The position numbers were made by a program, and so were the translations under genes. The notes beneath the pieces are model-generated. The model saw only the letters and a program-made list of their open reading frames with translations. It had not been told where the DNA came from and made no database searches. From Pegea sp. RAD2-039 (Eukaryota > Chordata > Thaliacea > Salpida > Salpidae), in the NCBI GenBank assembly GCA_034620365.1, contig JAQGEQ010000316.1:124001-188000 (forward strand): DNA of 64,000 nucleotides, written 5' to 3'. How positions within the stretch are numbered: the stretch's first letter is position 1; each line of letters opens with the position of its first letter. Positions 38,401-50,100 of the stretch are shown one piece after another.

Positions 38401-41400
38401 AATGATATTTAATGCCTTAAAGATTATTCAACCAGCTTTAATCGCAAAAATTACGCAAATGGTCTTATAGACGATGAAGCAAATATTTAACAAATATTTG
38501 ATAACGATTTTGAGAAAAGCTAATTCCTATAAAAGTGTAAAAATGAAACAAAATTACTTCTTCAGGATCTATTTAAATTGCCTACTTTGTATTCTAAAAA
38601 TTTCAAGCATATAGTATTACTTAAAAAGCTTATAATTTTGATCTTATTTCAAGTTTATTGTTAAAACTTAAGTATAAAAAAAAACTAAACTAATTTTAAT
38701 TGGAAATTGATTGGATTTTTGAATAATATTTTCATTGCAGTATATTGAGAAATTAAAAGTTAACTCAATTAAATTCTACTTTAATTATTTGATCATATCA
38801 TCTTCAATTGAAAGGTTGTACCTGATGATTGACATATGTGAAATACGTCAGAAGTCCTTTAAAAATAATGTGTAAGGAAATTTCCTAAAAATGTATTCAA
38901 AACACATTGCTAAGGTTCAAGTGGATTGAAAGTTGTTTATTTTATGATACTAAGCATAAGATAAAAGCCTTGATGCGACAAATGTTCATGTTTTTATACG
39001 CCTATTTTCACTATAGATTCTTTTTTTTCTTCAAGTGAATAAAACTTTGCATAAAACTATTTTTTACAATTAGTAAAAGCATTACTAACTAAATTATATT
39101 TGCATATAGCTTAAATTCAGCATATAACAGTTTAAAGTATTTATTTAAACACAACTTTGAGAAAGGAAAAGTCGACACTGATTCTTTCATTTCATTATTT
39201 TGACGATTTGAATTATAAACATGTCATGATAAGATTATTATATTCAGTTGGTTTAGCAATGAATGGATAGCAACTATTCAATTTCCGTAAATAATTAAGA
39301 ATCTATCTAAGGATTAACTGATATTTTTGATTCATGTTTTCAAGTACAATGCAAAATGTTAACTAATAATTTTAAGCAAATTTTTTATCAAGTTTTTATA
39401 CTTTTGGTGACTATTCCGTAAGAATCACTTCTTAGGAGTTATTATGGTTTACTAGCTACTTCGTTTAAGAAAAACTCTGTAAGCTGCTAGAAGTTGAAAA
39501 TTTATTTGGTTGTTGATCTACAAACAAAAACAGGTTTGTAAAATTATATAAAAATAGCAGGTCATCGCTCCTACAGACTTAATCTATTAGTAAAGTACGA
39601 CTAAATAATTGCTCTTATACTGAGTGAAAATAAGTCTAATCATGACAATATGTTTAAAAAAAGATAATTTTGTAAATGCAGCTATTTCAAATAGTCTAAT
39701 TTTATCTGAATAATGTTTGTGAAAGTTTATATTTAAAAAAAGCCGAAATTTCAAATTTAACTTGAAAAATATATTTGTACAATGTTAGCAAAGAACTTCA
39801 GTATATTATGAGAAATTCCAAAAAAATGAAATGAATTAATTGTTAATAACGGGGAAACTTTATATTCCAGAAATATAGATTCGCCTAAATCTCTATTAGG
39901 GAAAATTTATGTTTTTTTTGAAAACAGTTTTGTTGACAAATTGAATTTGTAAAAGTTCACCGGGGACTTCCATAGTTCGCTTAATAAATGAATAAGGTAG
40001 CTTTTTGTTCGTTTTTTTATTTTCTGCCCAATATATTTAGGACATTCTTGTGTTGTGGTAATTTTACTTATTTGTCTTTCTTTCTCACTGGGCTCATTTT
40101 CAAGCTCCATTAAACTTTTGAGCAATTTGTTAGCGGTATTGACATAACATTAAATATAAAAGCTCTCATCAGAAGGAGAAATAAAATGTAATGGAATTTT
40201 ATTTAGTCTATTAAGAGTACTTAATATTGCACCGTCATTATTTTATGTTATGAAAATGATGCGACAATTTTGAAATGAAATATCTTAAATGCTTCTTCGT
40301 CTTTTAATTTTCAAAAACATGTGAACTATGTTAATGTAAAATATAGCTGTTTACAATTCTGAAGATACTTTTAAACTGAAATATGAAATTGTTTACTTTT
40401 GATCGGCATATTTTACACTAAATTATTATAAAAACTCAATCCTAGTTTAATAGTAAAACGGTAGAATTAAAAACAAACACTCTGTAAACATCTATCTTTT
40501 GTAACTGCTTGACATATTTTTCTTTAGAATAAAAACTTTGTTTTATTTACATAAAAGAACTTATCTAGCCAAGTTTTAGTAAACTTGCTTTTCATTGCAG
40601 TAAAAAATCATGCAATAAAATGTTTACTTTAATAACTAGATTTGCACATTGCTAGTGTATTTTTACACTATTTATATCACTAGGGCTAGAAACAATTACA
40701 TTTGCTTACTTATTTGCATATTTTTCGAAAGAAAATGTATCAAAAATAGTTTTAAACAGATTATATGAACTTAATTTAAAAAATGTTTCCTTATTGTAGC
40801 TTGGATCTATAATTATAAACGAAGTTTGTGAATTGAAATTCATAGAGTATATATCTGCTAAAAAATATATAGAAAAGTTGTCAATTTACCAATTCATTAA
40901 GAGTTTTTTAAATGCTCGTTTATAACTACTTATAAAACCCGATTAACTGATTATATGATTATGTTACAAAACAACATACTATTTGACAGTTTTCAAGCTT
41001 CTGATGACTACCTATTATTGACTACAATTGAATTTTTATCAACTTTCAAAGTGTAAAAAAACAGTCTTCAATAATAAAGATTTTTATGATGGCATTTGAA
41101 TTACAAAAAATCTAAGAGATAAAAATAAAAATATATTTGCTGAGCATTTTTTAATCTATATTTATCAGAATATCCAAATATCTAATATGTAAAACCGATT
41201 TTAAAACTTTGAAAAACGTAGTTTCCCAAATCAAAATTCTAGAAATTTGTTTGTAACTAAATTTAGATTTATAATTGACTTTAACGTATTTTATATGAAT
41301 TTATTGTTGAAATCTCATTTGAATTACAAGTTCTATTCAAATAAGTTTGGATAAACTCACTTCAAACTGCAAATAAAATAAACCCCATTCTACTAAAAAC

Positions 41401-44400
41401 AATTTTCATTAAATTACTTTTAAATCGAACTTGATATTAAGCAATACATTTTAGAATTTTGTGCGAATGATTAAACTTTCTCTAAATGTTTTCTTTCTTC
41501 TTGTATAAACTTTTTCCATCGTAGCGTGACTTAAGCTCGTTTTAAAGCTTTAACAGATTCTTAGTAGGACAAAAAATCTCATTAAGAATATTACTTGTCA
41601 AACAGTTCGAACGTTAGTGCATAAGTTTCGAAAAAATGAGTTTCACATCTAAAGAAAACTTGACTATATAGAGTATCAGTCCTGAAATTCTGTTCTAGCA
41701 TACTCTTTCATAGCTTGCTAAAGTTTTATTTTAACTTAAACTGATAGTAATACTCGAAGAAAAAGGACGTGATACTTTCTATATAGTCAATTTGCAAAAG
41801 GATTCCTTCCTTCTTAGGGATACCATTAAAATGTTTTACATTTATAAGTCTTCACATTTCGTTTGATTTGTTGGCTTTTTTTAAAATAAAAAATCATCTT
41901 AGACTACTGTTAGTTTGAAGAAGTAGGCTAAGTTTGAAAAAAAGGTTTGTTTTATTGTTGTGATGTTTATCACCATTATACGCTTTGTTAAGCATTAATG
42001 TTGTATGGCAAGTACCATGTCATCATCATGCTATTTGTATAGAAACTATTCTTTTACATACTGGTAACGAAGCTTAGTAAAAAGAATTATTAAAATAATA
42101 ATATTATTAAAATAATATTATTATTTATAATTGTTGGGTTTATGTTAATAAATAGTATGCTATAGTAGTTTGTTTAATAAAATTAAATGTTTAAACCATT
42201 GATAATTAATAAGATGTTCTTCTGATAACAGGTTGATTTTCTCATTAAAAATTACCTCTCATTTTGCAACAATAGAGATTTATGAAGATAAAATTCATCA
42301 TTCACTGATAGCCTAATTCATTATGATTGATCTATAGTTAAATATGTATTTGGCTAAAAAATTAGTTTTAGAAATTCTAAGTTGACAAAAATTTACTATA
42401 AAAAAATAAACTAAATAAATGATAGTGGTTTTAAAATTTAAAAACGTATCACTTTGACCGTATCGTTGCATTACAAATTCGTGTTATTCTTTGTGTACTA
42501 ACTTGTTGGTTAAGCTGAGAAAGCAATTAATTTTTAATATTAGAAGCTCAATAGAAACTCAACATTGTTCGGTTTTTGTCTTTAACTAAACCAACTTAAA
42601 CTTCAGTAAGCTACTTTACTTGTAGCTTATAAAACTGTAGAATCTAATTTATTTTCAGTATACTTTTTCTATCACATTAAAAAAATTGATTCACTCTTAT
42701 TTATTGTTTAAATTGATTGAATTGTCAAGTAATATACTCAGCTGTAGGTATTTAGTCAGTATTTTTTAGTGGTTGTGCTAAAGCGGTCTCTGTTTTCAAT
42801 CTTATCAGCTTGTCGCCTAAGCTTTATTTGATAAGTCTTATCGTGGTTAATATGCTCAACACCTTATATTTCAGAACACTATTTGTTATTTTATACAGGT
42901 CTTGTTAGACATTTTTTCAATCGGTTTCTTATTTGAGAAAGTAAACAATAGTTAGAATAGACATGAGTATATACTTGTCAGATATTGCTTCATAGTCCCA
43001 TCAAAATTAATTTTTTTGTTATACCAGCACTGCCCAGAGTAAATAAACTTTCCTTCATCTATAGCAGAATTTATTTCACAGAGTACAAAAGAAAACACTA
43101 TTATGATTTGAACAAGTTAAACACTTTCTTTTATAATACTATGAAAATCATTAATCATTAAGATAGATTTGAAACAAGGTTTTTTAAGGTTTTTTAAACT
43201 AAACATTCTATGTTTATTTTTTGAAACAACAGCTCAATCGTATTTTGTAGTTTATTTGTTTTGTAGAAGGCGTTTTCATAAACAATCGATTTTACATCTA
43301 GAGTAAAAATAAAGTACGTAATTTTCAGCGAGCATTTTAAGCGTGCTTGTTCTTCTGGTTTTATTTCTAGTTCATCTCTTATTCTTCATAGAAATCGATT
43401 ATTTTTTGTAATACATTGATTCAAATTAGTTTTCTAACTATACTTTAATAGATTAATACAACTAACGTAAACAAATATTTTAAGCTATTATCTAAAAGTA
43501 GTTTACTGCTACCTTTGTAAATTATTTATTTAGTGAGATGTAAAAATAAACAAGATACGTTTTTAACAAAAAGTTTAATACTTAATTGGTAAGTTACAAT
43601 CGATCATTAATAAGGATCATATTAAAAGATTTGAAACTGTTGTACTAAAGCTAGTTTTTATTTTTTTGTTCTATAATTAAATTGAAGTACTAAATTATCT
43701 AAAAAAAAAACAATGTTTCTAAATATCACCAGAAATTACATTTACATTAAGTTTACTAATAACCTGTAAAGTTTAAAGATTGATAAATTATCTTATTAGA
43801 GCTGCCTACTGAGCAAAGTCATTTGTGTAAGATTTTGAGTTGCAATACATGGTAGAAAAGATCGATATTGAGTGGAAATGTTGTGTCTAAAATTTCACAC
43901 AAAGCAAAAACAGCGAACGAAAAATATTTTACATTGAAATGTTTCATTAGGTTACACTTGAAAATCGATACAAGTTGAGTTATAGTAATATGCTTTTCAT
44001 ATTTTCACTAAAGAAGTAAATATTTACAAAAAACTGCTCTTTTTAAAAAAGTAGCATTAATAATTTGATATAGAGGTTTAAACTCCACATCCATATACAC
44101 TTTTAAGATTGCTTCCTGGGTTGCTTTACAACGTAATTCTAGATCAAAGTTTTTGATAAGTGTATTACGAAATCTTTTTCAAACTTATTGACTGTCCTCA
44201 GTTTTCATTAACAATTAAAAGTACAAAGTCGAGTTTGAAGCTCACATATTATCTACATATTTAAGTGCATATTACGCGACAGAAAAATTCCTGAGGTGGG
44301 TGTGTGCCTTTGTAACGATCGCATATTGAAGGAGAAACATATTTCCAAAGCCATTGTCACTGTCAATGTGTATGTATGTGCATGTAACTGACGATGATGT

Positions 44401-46143
44401 GACTTTGTTAAAGAGAATATCTGCGGTTATGGGCGTAATGCTAAATATTTTTTCTAACAATAAAACGTCACTTTAAAGTAACTGGAGCGTAACTGATACA
44501 GAATTCTAATAATCTTACCACATGCCAAAATTGAGCGCTATAACATTTCCTAGTAATTTGTATTATTTGATAAGAAATAAGAAAGAATGACAAGAAAGGA
44601 CTGCTGGCAACTGTATTTGTTTATCAGCAAAGCAAACTACTCGTTCAAGTACGAGTGAGCATTGAACGATAGATGCACTAACTTTTGCCTTTATCCAAAC
44701 ATCTCTTGAACTTTTTGTCGCTCAGACACTGAGTAAATAAGTATAGATTAAGAAAAATGTGAAGTTTTTAACGGAATAGTTTCATAAAAAGTAAAAAATT
44801 ACTGTAAAGTCAGTTTGGTATTTTAAAGTATAGCTCTAATACCACTTTGAACGCGTTGAATTAACATAACTTAAACAAATACATTTAGAACAAAATGTGT
44901 TCTTTCAATTTCAATAGTTACTAAAATATAGACTAAATCTACTAAGCTACTACTTATATAAGAGAAAAACTGTTTGTTCTGCTTATTAAAACCTTTTAAT
45001 AAGAAGTTAATATCAAAATAACTGTTTGCTTTATTTTGAATTATAACCTAGAAGTACATAGATAGTTTTGATATACTTTGTATCAGATTTTTTACTTGAA
45101 ATTCTAAGAAATATTACATCTAGTTTTATAGAAAAATTTTGATAAAAAACTATAATTTATGTATTATTATTTTCAACGTAAAATTATTATTAACCGCCAT
45201 TGATCTGATAAACTGCGTTAGTTTTATTCTGGATCAAGTTTGAAGTGCTTTATAACTTTGCCATAACAAACTTTGTATCTTAGAAAAAGCTTCGGCAGCT
45301 GAATTTAGACTTTATTTGGACAGTTCTTTAAAAAGCTCAAATGTTACAGTAAATAAAAGATTTATACAAAAGCCCCCCTGTAATTAAGCAATATCTATTT
45401 ACATTATGACACGAGGTTAAGTTGAAGTTAAAGACTACAACGTCAGTGACTTGATATTTATTCCTTCAAAATTTCTTTCAAAAGTGGTTATGTTAGCCTT
45501 TTATACGCCTGCATTAGAATAATCCTGATTTAAAAGAAATGTCGATTCAGTTCCATTATTTATGGAAAGGGTTGTTCTCACCACTCTTATACAAGTTTTG
45601 GCTATTCATTAAAAGGTCAGTAAATTTGTAATTAAGTTTTGCAGAACTCAAAATTCATGTAAAGGTAAAATTAATATTGCTACGAAAGAAAGCTTTCTCC
45701 TCTTCCTTTAGAAACCGCTTGTAAGAGAAGCCATTACCAGCGAGAAAATGTCGCAAGCACCCACAAAGTTACCAAAGCCTTTTTCTATTCTCTCTCTCCA
45801 TGATGGTTAGTATTCTTCATATAAAAATGCATCCACCAATGTCGTTCAAAATCGTTTGACGTTTACGTTTCGACAACAGTAGGTTACTTGATCAGTTTTT
45901 GCATAGTCGAGGTTTTGTATGATTGCCATGAGGAGTAAACAAAAGAAAATAGTTTCGAATTGATATAGCGTAAACTTTATATGAACTTTTTTGGAAAAAC
46001 GTTAAAGTTTAGCAGATAATTAAAATTAAAATCAGAAACTTGTTGGAAGTTTGAAAGTTAAAAAGTTTTTAGGAAGTTTAAACGATTTTAATCTCTTCAA
46101 ATTGAAAAAAAACTTCAAATGTTTAATTGTTGAATATATGTGT
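32451..46143. other. gene desert, part 3, upstream of the FGF gene
   Basis: Nearly 14 kb without a confident gene. GC-richer islands at about 33.7-34.0, 34.15-34.45, 36.53-36.85, 44.25-44.7 and 45.4-45.95 kb could be old repeats, regulatory sequence or isolated exons. An ATTATTAAAATAAT-type simple repeat lies at about 42086-42126. A minus-strand open frame at 39907-40149 is noted separately. Confidence 0.4.
45712..45805 (+). other. possible first exon of an unknown gene
   Basis: A strong polypyrimidine tract ending in TTTAG (45711) is followed by an ATG in good context (45748), 19 codons and a GTTAGT donor after 45805. The peptide contains KPFSILSL, which resembles the EH1 repressor motif (Phe-Ser-Ile core) found near the N-terminus of homeodomain, forkhead and T-box factors. 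I could not find a continuing exon before the FGF gene, so this stays a candidate. Confidence 0.2.
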
Positions 46144-46312
46144 TAGAAAGCCAGAAAATCTATTTATTTCTCCCTTTAAATGCTATAAGCAATATTTTCT
46201 ATATGCAATCATGGCAAAGTTCAGATATTATTAATTGAGCTATCAAAAATAAAGACAAATATTTTAATTGTAGCGTATAACGGGAGAAATAAATAGATTT
46301 GCCGGCTTTCTA
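46144..46312. repeat. 42-nt inverted repeat with 85-nt loop
   Basis: The arm at 46144-46185 and the reverse complement of 46271-46312 agree at 37 of 42 positions, including an uninterrupted shared block AAATCTATTTATTTCTCCC. The 85 nt between the arms are unrelated AT-rich sequence. It may be a small palindromic MITE or a pair of inverted insertions; a transcript across it would form a long hairpin. Confidence 0.75.
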
Positions 46313-46865
46313 TCACACGCAGTGTTCCGCGAAAACATTTTGTAATCTGACCGCTAAAGGCACGCGACGACCACCTTAGTACAAATCGAAGTGAGCGAAG
46401 TATTTTGTTTCGGTAGTTTTTAATACTCCACTTTACCACTACCGTCACAGCCCTATTGAATGAACACGAGTTAACAGAAGATTGAGCTCTTTACGACGAT
46501 ATTGGGGCTTAAACCTATAAAAGAAGAATTATTTTTTCCTTGTCAGACACTTGTACTTGTCAGATACAACAAGTTTATGGAGAAAGCGTAGCTCTATTTC
46601 TTGTAGTAATGTTAATTTTTTTAGATGCCAAAAGCTTTCATTTACCGCTAAAATTCGCTTTTAAGACAATCATATTTTTTGTAAAAACTTTGATCAAAAA
46701 TTATAGATTGCGATTTATAAAATCATTTTTCAGTAGTCTCCCTAAAAAGTGAAACTTCTTGTTTAAAAATCTTATTAAAATTGAGTAAGATTTAGAAGCT
46801 ACAGATTAAAAATTATTGATTTGTTTTAAAACGTATTTACTTAAATATAGAAATGTTTATAGATA

Positions 46866-46874
46866 TATATAAAG
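46866..46874 (+). promoter_or_regulatory. possible TATA box of the FGF gene
   Basis: TATATAAAG occurs about 255 nt before the FGF start codon, in otherwise AT-rich sequence. The match is good, but such strings are common at this base composition. Confidence 0.25.
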
Positions 46875-47127
46875 GCTTACACGTTTATTCCTTACAGCTC
46901 TAGTAGGGGATATATTTATAACGTTCAAAAATATAATCGTCATAAACGATTGATTCTTTACTGAACTTGACAACGCAGCAGTAGTCAAACTACTGAGCAG
47001 CAGATTTATCAACTAAAGGAAACAGAACAATATTTTCAAATTTCTAACCAGCTTCACAAAAATAAACTTTGGAAAAAGAACTTTTTGCGCGGATCTTTCC
47101 ATACTCAAAAAATCTATACGTAAAATA

Positions 47128-50100
47128 ATGACTTTGCATTGTGATAATTCTCACTATGTTGACGATATCAATTTGAGTTTTGAGTATAATAACCATAATA
47201 ATTTTGTGGGGACAAGTCGATGCTATTGTTCAACTTATCCGTTACTATCTAAAAAACGAAGTCTTCCTAATTTGGTAAGAACGCATAAAAATGAGAAATC
47301 TTGCGGAAACAGTCCAGCGGGTATGGATTCAAGTCTTCTATCGTGCAGAGTAGCTACCAGAAGCAACAGGCTTGTATCACAAGTTTGTGAAAGCAAATAC
47401 TCGAGTAGCATCTCTAGAACTAATATCACTTCCTCTAAAACTCCCATGCAACCTGGACCTTCTACGATATTCTCTAGCAATAAATGCACACCCTTACAGC
47501 TATTAAAACGACTAATATCCCATCTTTTACCATATTCCTATTGCTACCGGCTTAGGTGGCCAGCAGTACTGATTTGTTTCTTGTTGTTCGTTTCAACTTC
47601 TTTTACTGCAATCGATGCCCGTCCAGTTCCTACTTCCGACTCTTATGTTAATGCTACCAAACCTGCAAATACTACATTATTACATAACGAACAAAACCAT
47701 TTGATACTTTCGTCTGAGACTGTATTCAATCGACAGCCTAACAAACGAGATGCCGCAGAAGTTTCACAGTTAGAGCAGCAAAGTTTGAAAAATGATTTTA
47801 TAAATTCTTTGGGAGTTTTTAACAGTATTCAAAAGCGATCTACAAAACATAAAAAGCGAAAGTCGAAACGAGGAAAGAAGAAACGGAAAAGGACACAAGA
47901 TAAAAAGAAGAAAAATGGGTCGAGAAATAAAAACAAAAATATTAACAGACGAAAACGAAGGTGTAAACGAAAAAAATATCAACACACAAAAATGTGTAAG
48001 TCTTTCAAGGAAGGTAAATCACCTTCACCAACTGTGGGTGTAATTCCATCAAGAGATGAACCAAGTCAACTGGAGCGCCTTTATAATCGTCTTGGAGAAT
48101 CTCACCACTTAGCTGTGTATAAAGACGGAAGAGTTGCAGGAGAGCCGAGTTCCGAAGAAACCAACTTCAGTAAGTCGTTACATTAGTTTCAGTAACTTAT
48201 TTTAAATAACAGACTTACCCAGTAGTAATGATACTACATTTTTACACAAGTGTGGTCTTATTTGTTGGGTTGTTACTTTTTGAGACTAGGTAGACAACTT
48301 GGGCGTTTTAATAATTGAATGATCGTTCTCCAACAAATGACTTCATTCTCAGCCAGTTTGAGAACGACCGTGGGAAACTGTTTGTATAACTTTATCTACT
48401 GCTTCATGATTATGAGGAAAATTAGATTTTCTGTCTTGTAATCTGGTTACTGAGAACATCAGAAGTCAATGTGTTGCATTAACTTCTTGTCTAAGACAGT
48501 GTGCCTTTACACGGATGAAATGGTTTCTTCATTGCTTGGTATTAATGGAACGTGATAAAGTGTCACCGAAATACAATAGTGCAAAATGTGGCAATGTAAA
48601 AAAGATGCGTCAAAGTGTTTGCTGCAAAAGTTTGATAAATTGGTGATGAAGGTTGAGCCGAACGACGACAGTAAAACAAATAAAATACCATGCTAGCATA
48701 GCGACAATAAAAAACAAAAAAATCACTTACGTCAACAGAGAAGAGCTCGTGAACGTTATAACCTTCTCCCTTTTTTATATTTGCATCTTTACTTTGCATC
48801 GGAACCAAATCAAAGAAACTTGTCTTAGCACAAAGCTTTTTCGGAAATTCTCGCCGGTGATAATAAAGTGATGGTGTTTACTCGTCGACTTGTCAAATCA
48901 ATGACGCAGTCGCAAACATAGTGAGGCGTTTGTCGATACTTGATAGTCCCTGTTAAACGAGAACATGATAGCATCCGGATAAATGACGTGTTGGAGACAA
49001 ATGTTGTAAGAAAAAAAGTATGTATCAAATTTTCAAATGTAGCGGAAATACTGTGCAGACTTGTTACTGGTGTTTGTTTGAGCAGTTTCTCTTCTTGGAA
49101 AAACGTTAAGATCAAATAGAAATTAAGATTTGCTGTCATATAAGATTAATTGCAAACCCTCAGTGCTAGTTTTAAATAAGCCATGTAAGTTGGGTCGCTT
49201 ATGAAAATGATTTTCTCATTGTTGCGTTTATCGTCAAAGAGCTTTTTAACTAACTAAAGGCGTGTGTTGTACATTAAAGCTTTTTTGTGGTAGAGCAATT
49301 AAAAAAGGTCGACCGCTAGTAAATGACTTGTCAAATTACCAGCATCCAAGTTTTGAAATAAAAATACGAATTGTGTTTGTAAATTGAGAAATAACCGATA
49401 TCTCGGGTGCGTCTAACCATACATGTCAATTGTGGCAGGCTGGACAAATAAATTTGTTTACTTTTTCTATTATTATCACCACCAAAGGAGCTCAATGCTA
49501 AAGTTTAATATACTTTTCTGTTGAGATCCATAGAAGCTTTATAAAAGCGGTTACCAACCACATACAAACCCTTCTATATTCACTAACTGCTTATTATGTG
49601 GTTCATTTACCTTATACGTGATAATTGTTTATGAATTGATAGTGTAAGTGCTCTTAAAGTTAAGCTCGACACTTTGTATAAGTAATCAAATTGTTTATAT
49701 GAGCAAGTTGTGACTTATACCATTGCTTTATGTGACTATATCTGAAGATTTATATTAACATGTTGTTAAACACTTGTTAAAAATAGTCTAAAATTCACTC
49801 AGTAATCATCAGATGAAGAAAATATGTATAGTCGAGTGAATCCTGAGCCACTTTAAGTAAACCTTTTTTCTAAGCCTAGCAATATTTACCGACCTTTACA
49901 TTAAATCTAAATAGTAAATGAAAGAAACTTCATGTTACACTTGAGTTAAGACTTTGTCAGTAAATCAAATAAAAAGCAACAATAAAAATAAGGTAAAAAA
50001 CACCTGTCCTTGCCAAAAAAATTAAAAGTAGGAATCAACGAGGTTTTACAAGAAACAGTTTACTTTTAATAACTCTTCGGAGCTTTAAGAGTGACAAAAC

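Noticed and set aside
46540-46752. 70-codon plus-strand frame upstream of FGF
   Set aside because: Low-complexity Phe/Leu/Ile/Lys content after a non-ATG start; looks like chance.
47770-47985. Minus-strand 71-codon frame opposite the basic tract of FGF
   Set aside because: Antisense of AAA/AAG/CGA-rich codons gives a Phe/Leu/Ser-rich shadow frame.
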